Part shown: in pieces, positions 62,501 through 64,000 of the stretch
Layout of the letters: each line of letters opens with the position of its first letter
Numbering within the stretch: the stretch's first letter is position 1
From: Apricaphanius iberus
Lineage: Eukaryota; Chordata; Actinopteri; Cyprinodontiformes; Aphaniidae
NCBI GenBank assembly: GCA_028564705.1
Contig: JAPXFQ010002811.1
Coordinates: 1,302,001 to 1,366,000 of the forward strand
Length of the DNA: 64,000 nucleotides
Direction: 5' to 3'
Translations under genes and position numbers: made by a program
The notes under the pieces: generated by a model
What the model saw: the letters and a program-made list of their open reading frames with translations, nothing else
Database searches by the model: none
What the model was told of the DNA's origin: nothing

Positions 62501-63299
62501 CAGGAGGGACGGAGGCGAGGTCCTCTGGGGTGTAGTCTATGTCGAAGGTGGGCAGCTTGAAGCTACCGTTATCCAAGTCGTCCTCGTCGCTGGAAATCTG
62601 TTCATAGCCGTCATCACCTAGCAGGAGAGAGGGGCAAAGAGCGGCATTAAGTCTAGCAGTAGTTTATTGGATGTTTGTATAAAAATGAGAGGAAATTGAG
62701 GGAGAACGAGGAGGGCGACGACTTTATCAAACAAAGCTGCATGCACAAAGCTACTTTCAGACGGCAGCATCGGTCCAGCATGCAGGGTTAGTTTCAGCAT
62801 GCATGATGTGACTAAAGTGCATGCTCAGCCCCGACTGTGAGGAAGCACCAGGAAGATGTAAACCAAGAAGCAAGTCCCCGAGGAGCTCAATGCACCACCC
62901 AGCAGTTGCAGATGGACGCAGCATGCCTGAGCAATCACTCCAGTTGTTTCTCCGTCCCAAACAGAACCTGTCCGACTAACGGACGCAGAACCCAAACACC
63001 GGCTCCAGGTGTCCATTTGGGATGGCGGATTACTCCCACTCTCACGCAGGAACTCCCCCTACCTTCCTCCATCTCCTCGTCCTCACCCTCATCCTCCTCC
63101 TCCTCTTCTGCCTCCTCCTCCGGCACGCTCCCCTCAGTCCGTGCTTCCTCCTCCTGCTCCTCCTCTTCCTCCTCCTCTTCCGCCTCCTCCTCTTGTTCGG
63201 CGTCAGAGAAAGGCTCGTCGGCGGGCAGCGACCGTTCGGGGGACACAGCTTCCAGGTAGTCGTCACGGCCCTGGCTCGGTTCCTCTTTGACCACGCCCA
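44548..63299 (-). CDS. virma: Protein virilizer homolog (m6A methyltransferase scaffold), 5' end beyond window
   Basis: Twenty-one coding exons on the minus strand: 63299-63063, 62617-61887, 61658-61521, 57967-57741, 57642-57115, 56686-56532, 56447-56365, 55342-55249, 55138-54750, 54654-54499, 54421-54186, 52847-52598, 52512-52295, 52202-52070, 49511-49371, 49281-49127, 48972-48876, 48614-48448, 48362-48013, 47924-47778, 44741-44548. All phases agree, giving about 1,608 residues; human VIRMA has about 1,812. The first exons, with the N-terminal virilizer domain, lie beyond 64000. Order: Glu-rich acidic tract; DFDIDYTPEDLASVPP-like segment; long helical ARM-like repeats (ARITGPPERDNPYP, ALNTRKLWSMH, SILQSLCDQ); RSFLSEPSSPG; RKQNTSRPPSMHVDDFVAAE; Arg/Gly-rich end GRGRHVRSFTR. 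Nuclear scaffold of the WTAP-METTL3-METTL14 writer complex, directing m6A to 3'UTRs and near stop codons. Confidence 0.96.
44742..47777. other. Last virma intron
   Basis: Three kilobases without an exon, holding a partial MITE at 45722-46230. The flanking exons join in phase (A|GT). Confidence 0.6.
45722..46230. mobile_element. Partial MITE related to the copy at 50460-51392
   Basis: Begins GGCCGGGGCGGTATGCCGG. Its first ~300 bases match the reverse complement of 51070-51392 (shared blocks AACTTCCAGAACGTTTAAT and CTACACGCTCTTCACC). The distal end is not identified. Confidence 0.65.
49904..49935. repeat. Perfect short inverted repeat (14-bp stem, 4-base loop)
   Basis: ACGCTGAACACTCT, then AGTG, then AGAGTGTTCAGCGT. 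It lies in a virma intron in AT-rich, repeat-like sequence. Confidence 0.8.
50460..51392. mobile_element. MITE (933 bp) with GGCGGTAT-type ends
   Basis: The left end GTGCTGGGCGGTAT and the reverse complement of the right end, GGCCTGGGTGGTAT, are imperfect inverted repeats. The 11-mer AGTTCAAGGTA occurs at 50449-50459 and 51393-51403. A true 8-bp duplication plus chance matches is possible. No transposase frame. In the virma intron 49512-52069. Confidence 0.75.
52848..54185. other. virma intron with dispersed-repeat end
   Basis: Mostly AT-rich. Position 53467 begins TACCGTATTTTCCGGACTAT, a common vertebrate dispersed element end that recurs at 63946. No exon. Confidence 0.5.
56020..56105 (-). 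repeat. tRNA-like SINE fragment
   Basis: The minus strand carries GGGGTTCGAATCCC, a B-box-type sequence, with GTGGTGCTGGTGTACTAATA about 60 bases upstream resembling a degenerate A box. It does not fold as a complete tRNA by eye. Confidence 0.4.
57968..61520. other. Largest virma intron in window (3.5 kb)
   Basis: No virma exon is missing, since flanking exons join in phase. It contains small AT-rich open frames at 58238-58519 (minus) and 58830-59144 (plus) that match no family I know, and repeat ends near 59540-59634 and 60182-60795. Confidence 0.55.
60182..60795. mobile_element. hAT-like MITE (approximate)
   Basis: The right end GGAATTCCCATCACTA is the inverse of the TAGTGATGGGAATTCC terminus found on many hAT MITEs. 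AGAGCCAGCTCTTTGAAGTG on the left mirrors GGAGCTGAGCC / CGGCTCTCC near the right. Target duplications are imperfect (AGGTGGAA versus CAGTGGAA). Confidence 0.5.
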
Positions 63300-64000
63300 C
63301 TGCAAAATTTTCAACAGAAACAATAGAGGAAACACATAACTGATAATATGGGGCTAAAAACCCTGAGGAGCATTCCAGCCTGTTAAGCAATTCCAGTGGT
63401 GCATCTCCATTTATTTGCGGGCCTTTGAATGCAGCATAGCAAGCAGTAAAAAAAAAAAGTGGGAAATCCTCCATGTGTCTCGGACAGAAAATTTCGCTCC
63501 CTCTCTGTGTTTAGTGGCCATATTTTTAAGTTTAGGGCGGGAACACTTCTGATTGGCCGGATTTTCAGGATAATAAGAAGAGGGATAAACAATAAGAAAA
63601 TTAAAGATTACTGACATCTCTACTGACATTACTATGTCAAGGTCCCTGCTGGCTGTTAACAAATTTGAGCTGAAAATCAGAAAAGTTACAAATATGCCCC
63701 CAAAACACAGAGAGGGAGCATACAGTTGAGAGCATACAGATAGGTGGAGGTAGCGTGTTATACTGCTCGTCGTACTACGTTCATGGACCCCTGAATAAAT
63801 GGAAATACCCGCCATCAGAGCTAAGCACTCTCTAGATTAATAAACTCGGTGCTGGGATGGCTTAATGTACTTCTCAGGGTTTTTGGCAGGAAGGTTACAC
63901 CATAGATTATTAAGAACATTAATATTAATATTATATTAAAAGTATTACCGTAATTTCCAGACTATAAGCCGCACCTGATTATAAAACGCAGTTGTTTCAA
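63300..64000. other. virma intron running off the window edge
   Basis: No exon recognised. It ends in the dispersed-repeat end ACCGTAATTTCCAGACTATA (63948 onward). Upstream virma exons must lie beyond 64000. Confidence 0.6.

Noticed and set aside
62837..63339. Plus-strand Ser-rich, Pro-rich and Leu-rich frames
   Set aside because: They are antisense shadows of the Glu-rich exon of virma and adjoining intron.

Overview
This is a stretch of vertebrate nuclear DNA, almost certainly from a ray-finned (teleost) fish. The genes are split into many short exons with GT-AG introns. The non-coding DNA is AT-rich and packed with the element mix typical of teleosts: Tc1-like transposons, L2/Maui-type LINEs, tRNA-derived SINEs, and many short non-autonomous DNA transposons with terminal inverted repeats. 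The species cannot be determined from sequence alone.

Five protein-coding genes were reconstructed by finding exons, matching splice sites and checking reading phase across every junction. In window order: (1) gem, minus strand, 2453-4213, an RGK-family small GTPase with a TATA-box promoter near 4545. (2) rad54b, minus strand, coding exons 13208-33426, a SWI/SNF-type recombination translocase of 15 coding exons and 943 residues. (3) fsbp, minus strand, 26717-28391, a two-exon Myb/SANT-like DNA-binding protein nested inside a large rad54b intron. (4) A RING plus TRAF-type zinc-finger E3 ligase of the RNF41/RNF151/PDZRN type, plus strand, 36485-43378, 331 residues, ending in a PDZ-ligand-like tail. 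(5) virma, minus strand, 44548-63299 and continuing past the right edge; 21 coding exons of the m6A-methyltransferase scaffold are present, and the first few exons lie beyond 64000. The order and shared minus orientation of gem, rad54b, fsbp and virma match the human 8q22 block as I recall it. The plus-strand RING gene sits between fsbp/rad54b and virma and converges on virma.

Layout: 1-1.9 kb holds an L1-like relic and spacer. 2.4-4.6 kb is gem. 4.6-13.1 kb is intergenic with MITEs and degenerate tetranucleotide repeats. 13.1-34.4 kb is rad54b, with introns full of LINE, Tc1 and MITE copies and with fsbp inside. 34.4-36.5 kb is the spacer between the divergent rad54b and RING genes. 36.5-43.8 kb is the RING gene, one of whose introns holds a nested hAT-like element / LINE / SINE stack. 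44.4-64 kb is virma.

The genes do not form a pathway: they cover small-GTPase signalling, homologous recombination, transcription, ubiquitination and RNA methylation. No bacterial-type defence system, CRISPR array or novel multigene cassette is present. The most interesting material is gene nesting, unusual splice signals, an atypical RING ligase, and an unusually legible history of transposon insertions with intact target-site duplications.
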